DNA of 64,000 bases from Hypoxylon rubiginosum (taxonomy: Eukaryota > Ascomycota > Sordariomycetes > Xylariales > Hypoxylaceae). Shown one piece after another: positions 1-9,019 of this stretch. The notes under the pieces were generated by a model that saw only the letters and a list, made by a program, of their open reading frames with translations, had not been told where the DNA came from and did no database searches. The number at the start of each line of letters is the position of its first letter. Within the stretch, counting starts at the first letter, position 1. Made by a program: the position numbers and the translations under genes. The DNA is taken from assembly GCA_902806565.1 (NCBI GenBank), contig CADCXA010000037.1:186001-250000 (forward strand). Direction: 5' to 3'.

Positions 1-1409
1 CCTTGGAAACTATTTACCCAACGTCTAGGAATAATACAACGGTTGTAATTATCTATGCCACCTATGTGGAAGCCGTTGACGCTTTCGAGCGAAGTTACAG
101 TTTAATATTAGCATACGTAAGATACCTCGGCAAAATATACTGTGTAGATGATCGAAAGAACCGTAATCTGATATTCTATGATAAAATACCGACCTAGGTA
201 AATAGATAACTACCGCCAAGCTCCGCCAGAGTTATTACATGTAATATTTCCACATATGCTTATATTTTAAATATTCTCAGGAATTTTTACTTGTATGATT
301 GGTCTGACTTGAAGGCAACCTTTCTCCTCTACCCACCTCTCGCTGACCTAATATTGTTCGTGTATACCTGATTCAGCAACTCTCGTACTACCTGAGTGGG
401 CCAAACAGAATGCATGTCCCTTTCCTAGAACGGCAACTCAGGTTTGGTTTATATCACGCTACTGAAGCAGGGCTCACCCGAATATCACGTTCGGCAATAC
501 GCAGTGGGGCTTGTGTTACGATATTATACCCAGGTAGTTATATTATACCTACACTAGGTACCTATACTATATGGCTTGATATTACCACGGTATTCAGTTC
601 AACGGAACCTAATGCGGATCAAGCCAACCCGAGGCGGCTCTCCAGTCTCTCCGCGTTTGTGGAATATCCCCATTAATATCCTAGTAAAATCCATGATATC
701 AACCCTCGATGCAGCTTGATGACGACGGCACTTTCTAAGCAACCGAGGCTATATGCTGCGATCCACGAAGTTTAGACCTATCGCATCATCCCTCATAGCG
801 TTGCCTTGACGCCAAGGGAATATCACGCGCCACTATGTGACTTGCGAGTTTCTTGATGTGATAGTGGTTAGCTAGGATCTATTTAAATGCGCATGCCAAG
901 AAGCTACTATCATCGACTCGCTTCGAAGAAAGAACATGAAGACATGTGGTATTTTGCACTTAACATCTGGCACCTTATCTCAACTCTTCATTTGCCTCTT
1001 GTTGAACCTTGTAGGCTGCATCGAGGGTTGGATTTGTTCGGTAGGGGATCCAGGGGCGATGAACTGGCTACTTTAGTCATATGGTGCAAACAGCGCTTGC
1101 CAAGATTTCCCGGCTGCGGTACGCGGCGATGACCTCGGAATAAAAATGGTAATGAGACCGGCGGTTTGAAGGGGAGATGACCTTTGGATACATCTGCGTA
1201 CATCTACGACTAGACTACGAGAGGGAATAGCACGGCACATATTATGACCTTCTCTATTAACACTTGACGATGGTAAAGCCACGTTTAAAGGGGGAGTAAT
1301 TTATGTGTAAGGAAAGAGTCAACTATTAATCTATTAAATTACTACGCAAATAAAAGGAAAGAAGATGAATCCTGTATCATCTAAGTGCCAAGCTCGTAGG
1401 AGGTACCTA
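1..1409. other. Intergenic, no gene seen
   Basis: No reading frame here has a convincing start, domain or codon pattern. Short open stretches occur on both strands but they overlap and resemble nothing I know. The DNA is AT-rich with scattered GGTACC/CCTAGG-like words that recur through all spacers of the window. Confidence 0.5.
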
Positions 1410-1928
1410 TTAAAGTTTAAAATAAGCAAGTTGTCCAATTTTCATTTTCATCTTCAAGGGCCTTTGATAAAGCAGACTTGGAAGCTTAAGCCGCTCAATC
1501 TCCGAAATTTGCAGCTCGAATTCCTCACTCATACAAATTTTGCCATTTGCAACCGTCTCTTCGAACTTTACTACACCAACGGCACCGAGAATAGTATCCG
1601 ATTCGACATCTTCTGCTGATTCATTGCTGAGTTTAGGAATAAGAACAAGTCCTCCTCGGAAACATAGTTTATGGAGGCCTAACGAGATAGCTTCGTTGGC
1701 CATGGCTTCAAAAGTATAAAATTTATCACAGGTCTCGCAGGACTGGCCCGAAAAATAATCGCTACAAGCAAGACACTTATGAACGTGGCAAAACGGGCAT
1801 TGCGGCCGACTTCGAACTGCGTCACGTAGACTTGAAGCTAGAGTAGATTTAGTTACCTGGACGAAACTATGGCCGCAGCCGAAGAAGATTCCCGTTCCTT
1901 CAAGCTCGCCGATACCCGTCTGTGACAT
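1410..1928 (-). CDS. Small Cys-rich (RING-like) hypothetical protein
   Basis: This is a single open exon of 172 codons starting at an ATG. The N-terminal half holds a spaced Cys/His set: CGH near residue 18, then CPFC, CLAC and CETC within about 30 residues. That is enough ligands for one or two zinc ions, and the order recalls RING or other treble-clef zinc fingers. The C-terminal half is ordinary soluble sequence with no membrane segment. The gene lies 337 bp downstream of the amidoligase gene on the same strand. No function can be assigned. It could be a ubiquitin-type adaptor or a truncated zinc-finger protein, and missing exons on either side cannot be excluded. Confidence 0.5.
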   Translation of the reverse strand: MSQTGIGELEGTGIFFGCGHSFVQVTKSTLASSLRDAVRSRPQCPFCHVHKCLACSDYFSGQSCETCDKFYTFEAMANEAISLGLHKLCFRGGLVLIPKLSNESAEDVESDTILGAVGVVKFEETVANGKICMSEEFELQISEIERLKLPSLLYQRPLKMKMKIGQLAYFKL

Positions 1929-2265
1929 GATGGGCTGATGCTTTAGTGACTCGGTAGTTGCAAAGTAAGCCTACATGTTGATATCAGCAACCCTACGTAA
2001 CTATTGCAATATAAATAGTGATATGACAGATACCTAACAAAGGGCTAGCGAGCCCAGGTGTGAAACACTACGGATGTTTGTTAGAATTAAATCAAAGAGA
2101 GAGTATGAACTCTGTTTAAAGGAATTGCCATTAACTATACACCTTTCTTGAACCAAGGTCTTTGTGAAGTGTCTCCTCCTACTCATATATACAATCCCCC
2201 TTTAAAGAGGGAAACCATCTGATATTACCTCTTCTTACGATAGGTAGATCAATACCTATCAATAC
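1929..2265. other. Short spacer between two minus-strand genes
   Basis: AT-rich spacer containing the 3' end of the amidoligase gene transcript and the presumed promoter of the Cys-rich gene. No ORF or repeat stands out. Confidence 0.5.
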
Positions 2266-3657
2266 CTACCTAGCGAATAACAACGAAGCAATACCTGATG
2301 TTGTTTGTACCAAGCCGATACTCCGTAAATAATCTTGTCCGGCTTCGTCGACATTAACTGCAGGATTAGAGATCGCACCAACTAATCTAGCTTCCGGTAT
2401 GAGGTGGAGATCTAATAGCAAGTCATACACGTCGTAGTAAGAAGGATTATACTCTGCAACGGAACAGTCGGCACTTATTTTTACGAGGTCACCGTAGTCC
2501 TCAGTGAGACACACCGAGCAGAGTCGGAGTGCGATACTTATCTGGCAAAGTATTGTCGCGGAATCGGTAGTGCTAGCTGGCTGTCGGAACTCGATAGTCC
2601 TTTTCATGAAACGCTCGAATAGATGACTGTCAAAGTTGTATGCTGCTCGATGCGACCCTACCTTCAGGAGCTGCGCGACTGCATCTCGGTTAGGTGCTTC
2701 TAACAGCACGCTGATGGCTTCACCCATAGGGATAGGATTATAGGTCTGGGGGTCGAAGAGCACCCCAAGCCGCAGCGAATTTCTCTGCAATACACTTTGG
2801 CAGAGTATGTGATGGAGTGCAATTTTATAAGCCGTCTCCCTTGGTCGAGGTGGATGATTTCCCCGTTGCCTCTCTTCTAAGATTTCCTCCTGCTGTGCCT
2901 GCCGCGTGGCCGCATCGGATCTAGACCAAAAATTCCACCAAGGACGGACGGGTCCCGATGGTTGCTCTTGTAGCTCATCTTCTACCTGGGGGTGCTGGTC
3001 GAGCTGGTCGATTTTCGTTCCAAAGGATACGTTTGATAAATATCTATTCGAGGGTGCGAACATGTAATTCTCTCGGCGGTGCGGCGGATGAAGTTGTGCA
3101 AGGATTGGATCCGTCCCGTAAAGCAAACTACCTATTTGGCGTAGAGAGCGAGTCGGGAACCAATCATCCCCGTTGCCGACGTGAATGTGAAAGCCCGCGG
3201 ATCGGGGTGTATCTATCCAAAAGTTATTGCGGATGAATTCTATAACATGCAAGACCTCGTTCAGACCATCTCGGTTGGCAAGAAGGACTGGGGAAACTAT
3301 CTCGACACCTTGCCAACCATTGACACCGGCCACCCCCTCTGCCAACTGGTCATCTCTACGGAATAGTGACCCGTCGGGCTTAATAGACCATTCTAGGTAA
3401 TACCACGGAATACGTCGGGAGTTCATTATGACACCTCTCCTCAGGTTGCGGAGCAGAGGCACAAGGGCTAAGCTGAGTGCCTCACATATGACGTCTAGAC
3501 TAAACTCTCGGGTAATTAGTGGTCTACCTGGGTGAGTTGCAAATCTCGCCGGCCTTCTCATTGGATCTGCCTCTGGCTGGGTATCGACGGCAATGTAACA
3601 TTCCAATTCAATGCCAAATGTCAAGGGTTTCCCGTCGGCATTATTATAAGGGAACAT
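2266..3657 (-). CDS. Putative amidoligase-family enzyme
   Basis: An intron-free frame of 463 codons. The N-terminus carries the family hallmark LTFGIELE at about residues 12-19. It is followed by a His-rich core around residues 150-165 (GFHIHVGNG) and a late EFRQ element (TIEFRQPAST) near residue 355. Known members of this family (Pfam Amidoligase_2) have an ATP-grasp/glutamine-synthetase-like fold and are predicted to form amide or peptide-like bonds between carboxylates and amines; very few have been tested. Fungal copies are usually stand-alone, and the substrate is unknown. The region 225-270 is a low-complexity linker (Trp, Gln, Arg rich). The protein is soluble with no signal peptide. 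The start ATG is the first in frame and is followed at once by the conserved fold, so it is credible. Confidence 0.8.
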   Translation of the reverse strand: MFPYNNADGKPLTFGIELECYIAVDTQPEADPMRRPARFATHPGRPLITREFSLDVICEALSLALVPLLRNLRRGVIMNSRRIPWYYLEWSIKPDGSLFRRDDQLAEGVAGVNGWQGVEIVSPVLLANRDGLNEVLHVIEFIRNNFWIDTPRSAGFHIHVGNGDDWFPTRSLRQIGSLLYGTDPILAQLHPPHRRENYMFAPSNRYLSNVSFGTKIDQLDQHPQVEDELQEQPSGPVRPWWNFWSRSDAATRQAQQEEILEERQRGNHPPRPRETAYKIALHHILCQSVLQRNSLRLGVLFDPQTYNPIPMGEAISVLLEAPNRDAVAQLLKVGSHRAAYNFDSHLFERFMKRTIEFRQPASTTDSATILCQISIALRLCSVCLTEDYGDLVKISADCSVAEYNPSYYDVYDLLLDLHLIPEARLVGAISNPAVNVDEAGQDYLRSIGLVQTTSGIASLLFAR

Positions 3658-5837
3658 TGTTGGGTTTGGAGTTGTCGTATTCCTTTTCTGTTTCTTTGTT
3701 CTTCACTCTCAAAGTTCGTTTGGAGATGGGCCGTACCAGGTAGGTAGATAAAAGATTCAATGATGTAGATGAACTCTATATGAATTGTGGGAATTCTTCA
3801 AATCTTTATATTTATCCATACAACGTTTAACAGCCGTATTGTTACAATTCAAATCGACGGTTTTCCAAACGAAGAGTAACGGCTTTTCATTTCAAGACTC
3901 TAAAACGTCTCAATTGTTCAACACAGGTACTGGTACCTAGTATAGCAATATGCCATGGCTGACATGTGTTCCGCAACGAGATGAGGCCACTCCAACTTAT
4001 TTATACCTGTCTTCCCAACCTGCCTATCTGGGTACCCTGATAGTGAGCCTTCCAATCAAGGGGCCGCGTTGGCAATGTAATACAGTAAGTCCACCACGCT
4101 ACAGGATGGCACATGTTGAAGTGAGGTGCCAGAGGAAGAATGTATTTTTGTTTTGCTCTTGACCTTTTAATTTGATCTATGTGTTTGCATAGGCGAGGTG
4201 TAAGGAGGTGGGTGCAACTCGCGTAAAGCTTCGGAGAGCTTATAGATAGGAAACAGATGTCCACCTAAGTAGTAAATACCTTCAGTATCTACCTAGATAC
4301 TCACTTAGATCTAGTTACCTGAGGTACCGGAGTTGTAGGCACCTAATAATAGGTATATCGATTGTCAAGAGAAAGTCGTGTTACGTAAGCGAAACCCTCC
4401 TAGCTCCCGCTTACTTAATCAACTGGCTGAGGTGAGTGAGTCCGAGTTCCCTTTTATAACCCACGCCATTTTAAGTCTTCTTGGTTTTTATCAATTTGTC
4501 GTCTTGTCTTAAACAACTCTTTTATCTTTTGCTATCAATAAATCATAGAGTATTCTAATAAGCCTAGGTACCTTTGCAACAAGTTCTTTTAGGCCTAATG
4601 GTCCACCCTACATCTGGCTCGAACAAAATATTGAACGGGGTTATGAAACAAGTTCGATGGTAATTCGGGTTGATAGCAATATCTAGTGGCTGGATGAGAG
4701 CTGACCGTTTGTACCAACCTATGAAGGAGTTTTCTTGATAATTACGTCTAATGCAACCCTAGACGTGCCGCTCTCTGCTCTTAATGGCTGCTCTTTATAA
4801 CTTTCACAGTTGCTACGCCTTGTGTAAGTGGGCCACGGTTAGACATTCGTTACTGGTATTAGAGGTGCTCAATTTAAATAGTGGGGCCGTGCACACGCGT
4901 AGTCGTAGTCGTCGTCGAGGCCGTGTCGACTCCTCTTTTCTTCTCTCCTTTTATTCATTTATTTAAGGGTTCTTATCTAAGATAGATACAATCGTTCATC
5001 AAATACCGTATCACGTCCAAAGGGGTTTTACCCTTTACTCGAAGCACGCTAGTTCCATTGTCTGGCAGCAAAAGACCAGTCATTATTGTTCGGTTTTCGA
5101 CGCTGCTTCAGAAGATTCAAACGAGACTGCGCAAACCCGTACCTACGTCGCCATAACTCTGCAAGATGCCCGCCCCCTTAAATCTCAGCCATTATACTTG
5201 GCTAGACATGTCACATGTGGCCTTATGGTTTGACGGACGAGATTTAGGGATGGCGGACCCGGCAATTCTTCCAACTTTGATATGGTAGCGTCTTTCCAGT
5301 GTGGCTCACCAGCTTACTGGAAAACCTAAAAAAAAGAAGTCCATGGCTCGTCGACAGGTATTTAATTTTATGATTCCCAACGGCGAGGGCATCTCTTCTG
5401 GATCTTCTTCCTTCGTTGATATTGAATATTCACATCAATGGAGCTGGTTATCGTCTACCTAAGCCAACGAGAAATCGAGAAGTATCGAACTGGACGGCAC
5501 AATCGCGAAAGGGTGTTACTTTCAATTCTACAAGTCCAACTCGAGCCTGGTCTTGATCGGAAGTTACCGCAATTCCCGAGTTACCTTGGGTGGCTTGTCT
5601 CTCTAGAAATAGGCTTGAGAAGAGAGGGCAAGCCGATGGCAGCAACTGAAGGTGACGAACCGAGTTGGCTAACGATTGTAATTAGTTGTTTTCTTGGGTA
5701 CGTATCTCTGTACCTTCCCTTCTATGCCTTACCTTGGTGTCTTGCTGACAGAGATGGACGTCCATTAGGGCCCAAACGCACTGTGTGCTGATTATGGCAG
5801 TTGCAGGTCTTGCAGGACTGGCAGGACTGGCAGGTTA
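3658..5837. other. Intergenic, no convincing gene
   Basis: About 2.2 kb without a supported gene. An ATG-initiated 117-codon frame at 5438-5791 with one hydrophobic stretch exists, but no homology is recognised and the frame sits in promoter-like AT-rich DNA. Just before the transposon, 5802-5832 is a short GCAGGACTG-type repeat. Confidence 0.4.
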
Positions 5838-5955
5838 TGGGGGATACAGCTCAGCCGACCATTGACCCGCTTTGGACCTGACCATTGACCCGCTTATTTG
5901 TATGTGGCGGGGTGCCGACCACTGACCATTGGGATCTGACCTGACCACGGCCCCA
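5838..5955 (+). repeat. Left terminal inverted repeat
   Basis: 118 bp, inverted relative to 6703-6820. It contains repeated GACCATTGACC/GACCACTGACC words. The four mismatches to the right copy lie in one block near 5885-5894, where the left copy looks like a local duplicate of its own upstream GACCATTGACCCGCTT. The sequence just inside (5956-5971) forms a small palindrome with the TIR end. Confidence 0.9.
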
Positions 5956-6131
5956 TGGTCAGGTGAGATCCTTTATCAATAACTTCTTATTCAACCTATT
6001 ATTCTCAATTCAATTCTGAAGTAGGAGCTTCAAAAACAATATATAAATATAGGTATTTACAATGCGAAAATAAAAAATTTGGTTGCACTAGAATTCAATA
6101 AGTGGCTGCAATTCAATTATAATTAGAAGGT

Positions 6132-6221
6132 AAAACCTTAGATGAAATTACTCAAATACAAAATCTAAGGGTATCACGTGAGGCCCTTCGCAATACCCTT
6201 CGCGCTCAACCTATATACTGA
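6132..6221 (+). pseudogene. Possible transposase helix-turn-helix remnant
   Basis: Inside the transposon, 29 codons read as an amphipathic segment with the pattern LDEITQIQNLRVSREALRNT before a TGA. This resembles the psq/Tc1-type HTH (two short helices around a V-S-R turn) found at transposase N-termini. The frame is closed by stops on both sides and the flanks are AT-rich, so it is at most a relic. The match is by eye only. Confidence 0.3.
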
Positions 6222-6441
6222 AATATCTCAACAACCAAAGCCTGCACCAGCTCAAACCCTATAATATTTAAAAGCTCTTTGTAAGGCGAAGCTTTTAATA
6301 TACAGGTTGTATTATTTATATTTATCTAAGGATTATTAAATGGAATATATAAATGCCTTTCAAAATTCAATTGAATTTCGTAGGTGCCAGCCAGCCTGCC
6401 AGCCTAAGTGCCAGCCTGGGGTATAGCCGTAAGCACTTAAT

Positions 6442-6496
6442 GAGTACTTATTGAGTACTCATTGAGTACTTATCGAGTACTTATCGAGTGCTTATT
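6442..6496 (+). repeat. 11-bp iterons, first array
   Basis: Five head-to-tail copies of GAGTACTTATY-type units with one or two changes each. They lie inside the transposon and share the unit with the second array at 6617-6660. The spacing of about one helical turn would put all copies on one DNA face. Confidence 0.85.
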
Positions 6497-6616
6497 ATAT
6501 ATTACTACTATATCCCTTATTAAATAAATTATCATACCTATCAATAAATGGCCATATATAATACAGGTATTTTTATAGAATTTTATTTAATTTTATTTCA
6601 ATTATTAAAAACCTTA

Positions 6617-6660
6617 GAGTATATATTGAGTACTTATTGAGTACATATCGAGTACCTATA
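6617..6660 (+). repeat. 11-bp iterons, second array
   Basis: Four head-to-tail copies of the same GAGTACnTATn unit, ending about 40 bp before the right TIR. Subterminal repeats like this are often transposase binding sites; that role is inference here. Confidence 0.8.
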
Positions 6661-6702
6661 ATTCCTGTCTTTTACCCCTCCTTACATAATCAAATTTATG
6701 CC

Positions 6703-6820
6703 TGGGGCCGTGGTCAGGTCAGATCCCAATGGTCAGTGGTCGGCACCCCGCCACATACAAATAAATGGGGCTATGGTCAGGTCCAAAGCGGGTCAATGGT
6801 CGGCTGAGCTGTATCCCCCA
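6703..6820 (-). repeat. Right terminal inverted repeat
   Basis: 118 bp, the inverted partner of 5838-5955. An ATG at 6698, a few bases inside this repeat, opens a frame that runs without a stop through the TIR and on into the downstream 2EXR gene. Confidence 0.9.
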
Positions 6821-7693
6821 GGTTATGCAGGTCCGCGTTTGGAGCAAACCCCCACCATGCTACAGCACCGCGATTCCCCCTCGGGTCCCTCTGCCCCGCA
6901 TCGTTCTTCCTCTAAACCTGAACTACCACCTCGGTGGCCCGAGATCGATCCGGCAGTACATCTACAACGAGAAACGGAAAGGCCGTCCCAGGTACCAAGT
7001 CCGCACAGGTCTCCCTACAAGTCCACTGGTCCGTACAAATCCACTGGTCCTCATGCTACGCGGTCTCCTACAGGTCTCCTGCACGGCATACATTCGAATT
7101 CGTCTTCAGCTCGGCCTTCACCTCAGCTAACCGAAACTCCAGCATCGGTTGGATCCGGTGCCGAAGACGTTCTTTCACGCATCTGCTACCGTCTTCGGAT
7201 TATTTCCCTCTGTAAAGCATTGAACATACTATCGCATACCACTCATACTATTTCTGCTCCGCCCTCACATCTTCCAGAAGCGCCCGAGCGGCGTTCGCAC
7301 CCCTCTTCCGGTCCGCAGATACCACTGACCACTATTATTTCAGCGCCAAAGCCCCCACTTGCAGAACTTGAACTTGTACACTGGGGGTCTCACCGTAAGG
7401 CGTTCGTCGATACACAAGTGGTTTACTCTGGTATCTCAACTTTGCCGACTCAAATACTAATATCCGGAGCTTGGGTTCTCGGTGGTGATTCGTTGCGCCA
7501 AGGCCAAGGTGGGAACCTAAATCAGCTTCAGTTTCGCAATTTTCCAAGCCTCTACGTACCACTCGATTTACTGAAGCAAATAAGGTCCGCCCAATCAAGC
7601 TTCGTACCTCGGTCTGACTACTGTCTGCAAGTTGGCCCCAATACTTACCTTTTGATCGACAACAGCCAACTTCGATACTTTCGACAGTTCATC

Positions 7694-9019
7694 ATGACGC
7701 CTAGCAAGAGGAAGAGCAGCCGGCTTCAGCTGCAGGGCTCACAGGATCTGGATACGGTAGGCTCACCTATGACATCGACACCCGCACAAGCTGACGGGCT
7801 GCTCACACCATCCACGCGCCCAAGCTCTTATGCTAGACCCGTGACACGATCCATGACCCGGTCTGGCTTGGCCGACTCACTGGAGGCTGTGCCCTTGAGA
7901 AGTAGTTCGCGTACGCTTACGGAGAGGCTCCAGGCGTCACTAAAGAGACCCGTGCAACAGCTGAAGCTTTCCAAGCTTGAGGAAGCTAAAGATCTAGGCT
8001 ATGATGATGGTGATGAAGGTGATGATGGCTACGGCGGTAAGAGTATCGTCGGCGACTACGACGAGAACGGCAACAAGAGAATGCTCCAACCGCTGCCGTC
8101 GCCCCAGGAAGCGAACTCACCCGGAAATCACCCATTGACAGGTCAGCTTAGAGTGCTATCTCGTCAATCAGCTGTCTCCTACGAGCAAGATCCAGTTTCC
8201 GATGAATCAGCTACGACCCCGGCTCGGAAGCGAGCACGGACGCTGAAGAATGGCCCTGCCGGACCACGGCGCCGTTCTCCCCGATTCTTGAAGCCGCTCA
8301 CCGAGTTCCACAAATATCCCGAACTACCGACCGAACTCAAGCTAATGGTATGGGAAGCGGCAGTCGAACCGCGCCTCGTGTACATCTGTAACCGATCGTC
8401 ATCCTCCCACAGCGGCCGTCCATTCGGAGTGCAGAACACGCTGCCCTCCTGGTTTGCAGCTTGCCGCATATCTGTAACGGTTGCACTACGTCTCTACAAA
8501 AAGCGATTCGATCTTGCACCTATGTACGGCCTCCCCAGCCTCAGAACGATCCAGGATGTCAACCTCGATCAGGATATTGTCATCTTCGAGCCTTGCCATA
8601 ACGGCTGCCGTGGCTGCCATTGCGCTCGACACCAGTACAGCGATGACGACCGCGCAGCAGTGCGTTTCTTGGTCGTTCAGACGGAGTCGCCCCACTTGAT
8701 CCCGGGGTCGGAGCCTTGCTGGCAGAGCGTGTCGCGGTCGTGGCCCAACGTCGAGACGCTTTATCTAATGCGAGTTGCCGTGAAGGGGGTTAATACGCGC
8801 GATAAAGCGATGCTCCGCGTAACCCCCAACGAGTACGAGAGCGCACTACAGAAGCAATTCGAGGAGTGGAAGAAGGGCTTGGGCGCGGACAAGCCCATGA
8901 AGAAGCTGGAGTTCGTCGTCATAGTCGACAAGGAGGCCTCAACGGCGGATTCGAAGGCCCTATACAAGTCGGTCGAAGATAGGAAGACCGGGCTCCCTGA
9001 GGATATTATCCTCGGTTGA
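7694..9019 (+). CDS. 2EXR-domain protein
   Basis: From the ATG at 7694 the protein is 441 residues. Residues 1-190 are basic, Ser/Pro-rich and probably disordered, with nuclear-localisation-like basic clusters (SKRKSS near the start, ARKRART near 175). From about residue 200 comes a 2EXR-type domain: FHKYPELPTELKLMVWEAA, a fold widespread in ascomycetes as F-box-like proteins of unknown role. A Cys-rich patch (HNGCRGCHC) lies near residue 310. The frame is open for a further 332 codons upstream, back into the transposon TIR at 6698, with ATGs at 6857 and elsewhere. The true start is therefore unsure: 7694 is the first ATG followed by typical sequence, while a longer protein from 6857 or a fusion is possible. 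Confidence 0.7.
   Translation: MTPSKRKSSRLQLQGSQDLDTVGSPMTSTPAQADGLLTPSTRPSSYARPVTRSMTRSGLADSLEAVPLRSSSRTLTERLQASLKRPVQQLKLSKLEEAKDLGYDDGDEGDDGYGGKSIVGDYDENGNKRMLQPLPSPQEANSPGNHPLTGQLRVLSRQSAVSYEQDPVSDESATTPARKRARTLKNGPAGPRRRSPRFLKPLTEFHKYPELPTELKLMVWEAAVEPRLVYICNRSSSSHSGRPFGVQNTLPSWFAACRISVTVALRLYKKRFDLAPMYGLPSLRTIQDVNLDQDIVIFEPCHNGCRGCHCARHQYSDDDRAAVRFLVVQTESPHLIPGSEPCWQSVSRSWPNVETLYLMRVAVKGVNTRDKAMLRVTPNEYESALQKQFEEWKKGLGADKPMKKLEFVVIVDKEASTADSKALYKSVEDRKTGLPEDIILG

Larger units (their letters stand above)
5838..6820. mobile_element. 983-bp non-autonomous DNA transposon with long TIRs
   Basis: The ends are inverted copies of 118 bp (5838-5955 and 6703-6820), differing at four positions that all fall in one 10-base block. 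Both ends start TGGGGGATACAGCTC when read inward. GGTTA is present directly outside both ends (5833-5837 and 6821-6825), so it is a candidate 5-bp target-site duplication. The interior is strongly AT-rich and holds two arrays of an 11-bp direct repeat and a 29-codon remnant with a helix-turn-helix look. No full transposase is present, so the element must be moved in trans. A 5-bp duplication is not the TA of Tc1/mariner or Fot1, nor the 8 bp of hAT, so the superfamily is open. The near-identical TIRs suggest a fairly recent insertion. Confidence 0.85.

Noticed and set aside
5438..5791. 117-codon frame with ATG and one hydrophobic stretch
   Set aside because: No family, AT-rich non-coding context, and not supported by any splice or neighbour evidence.
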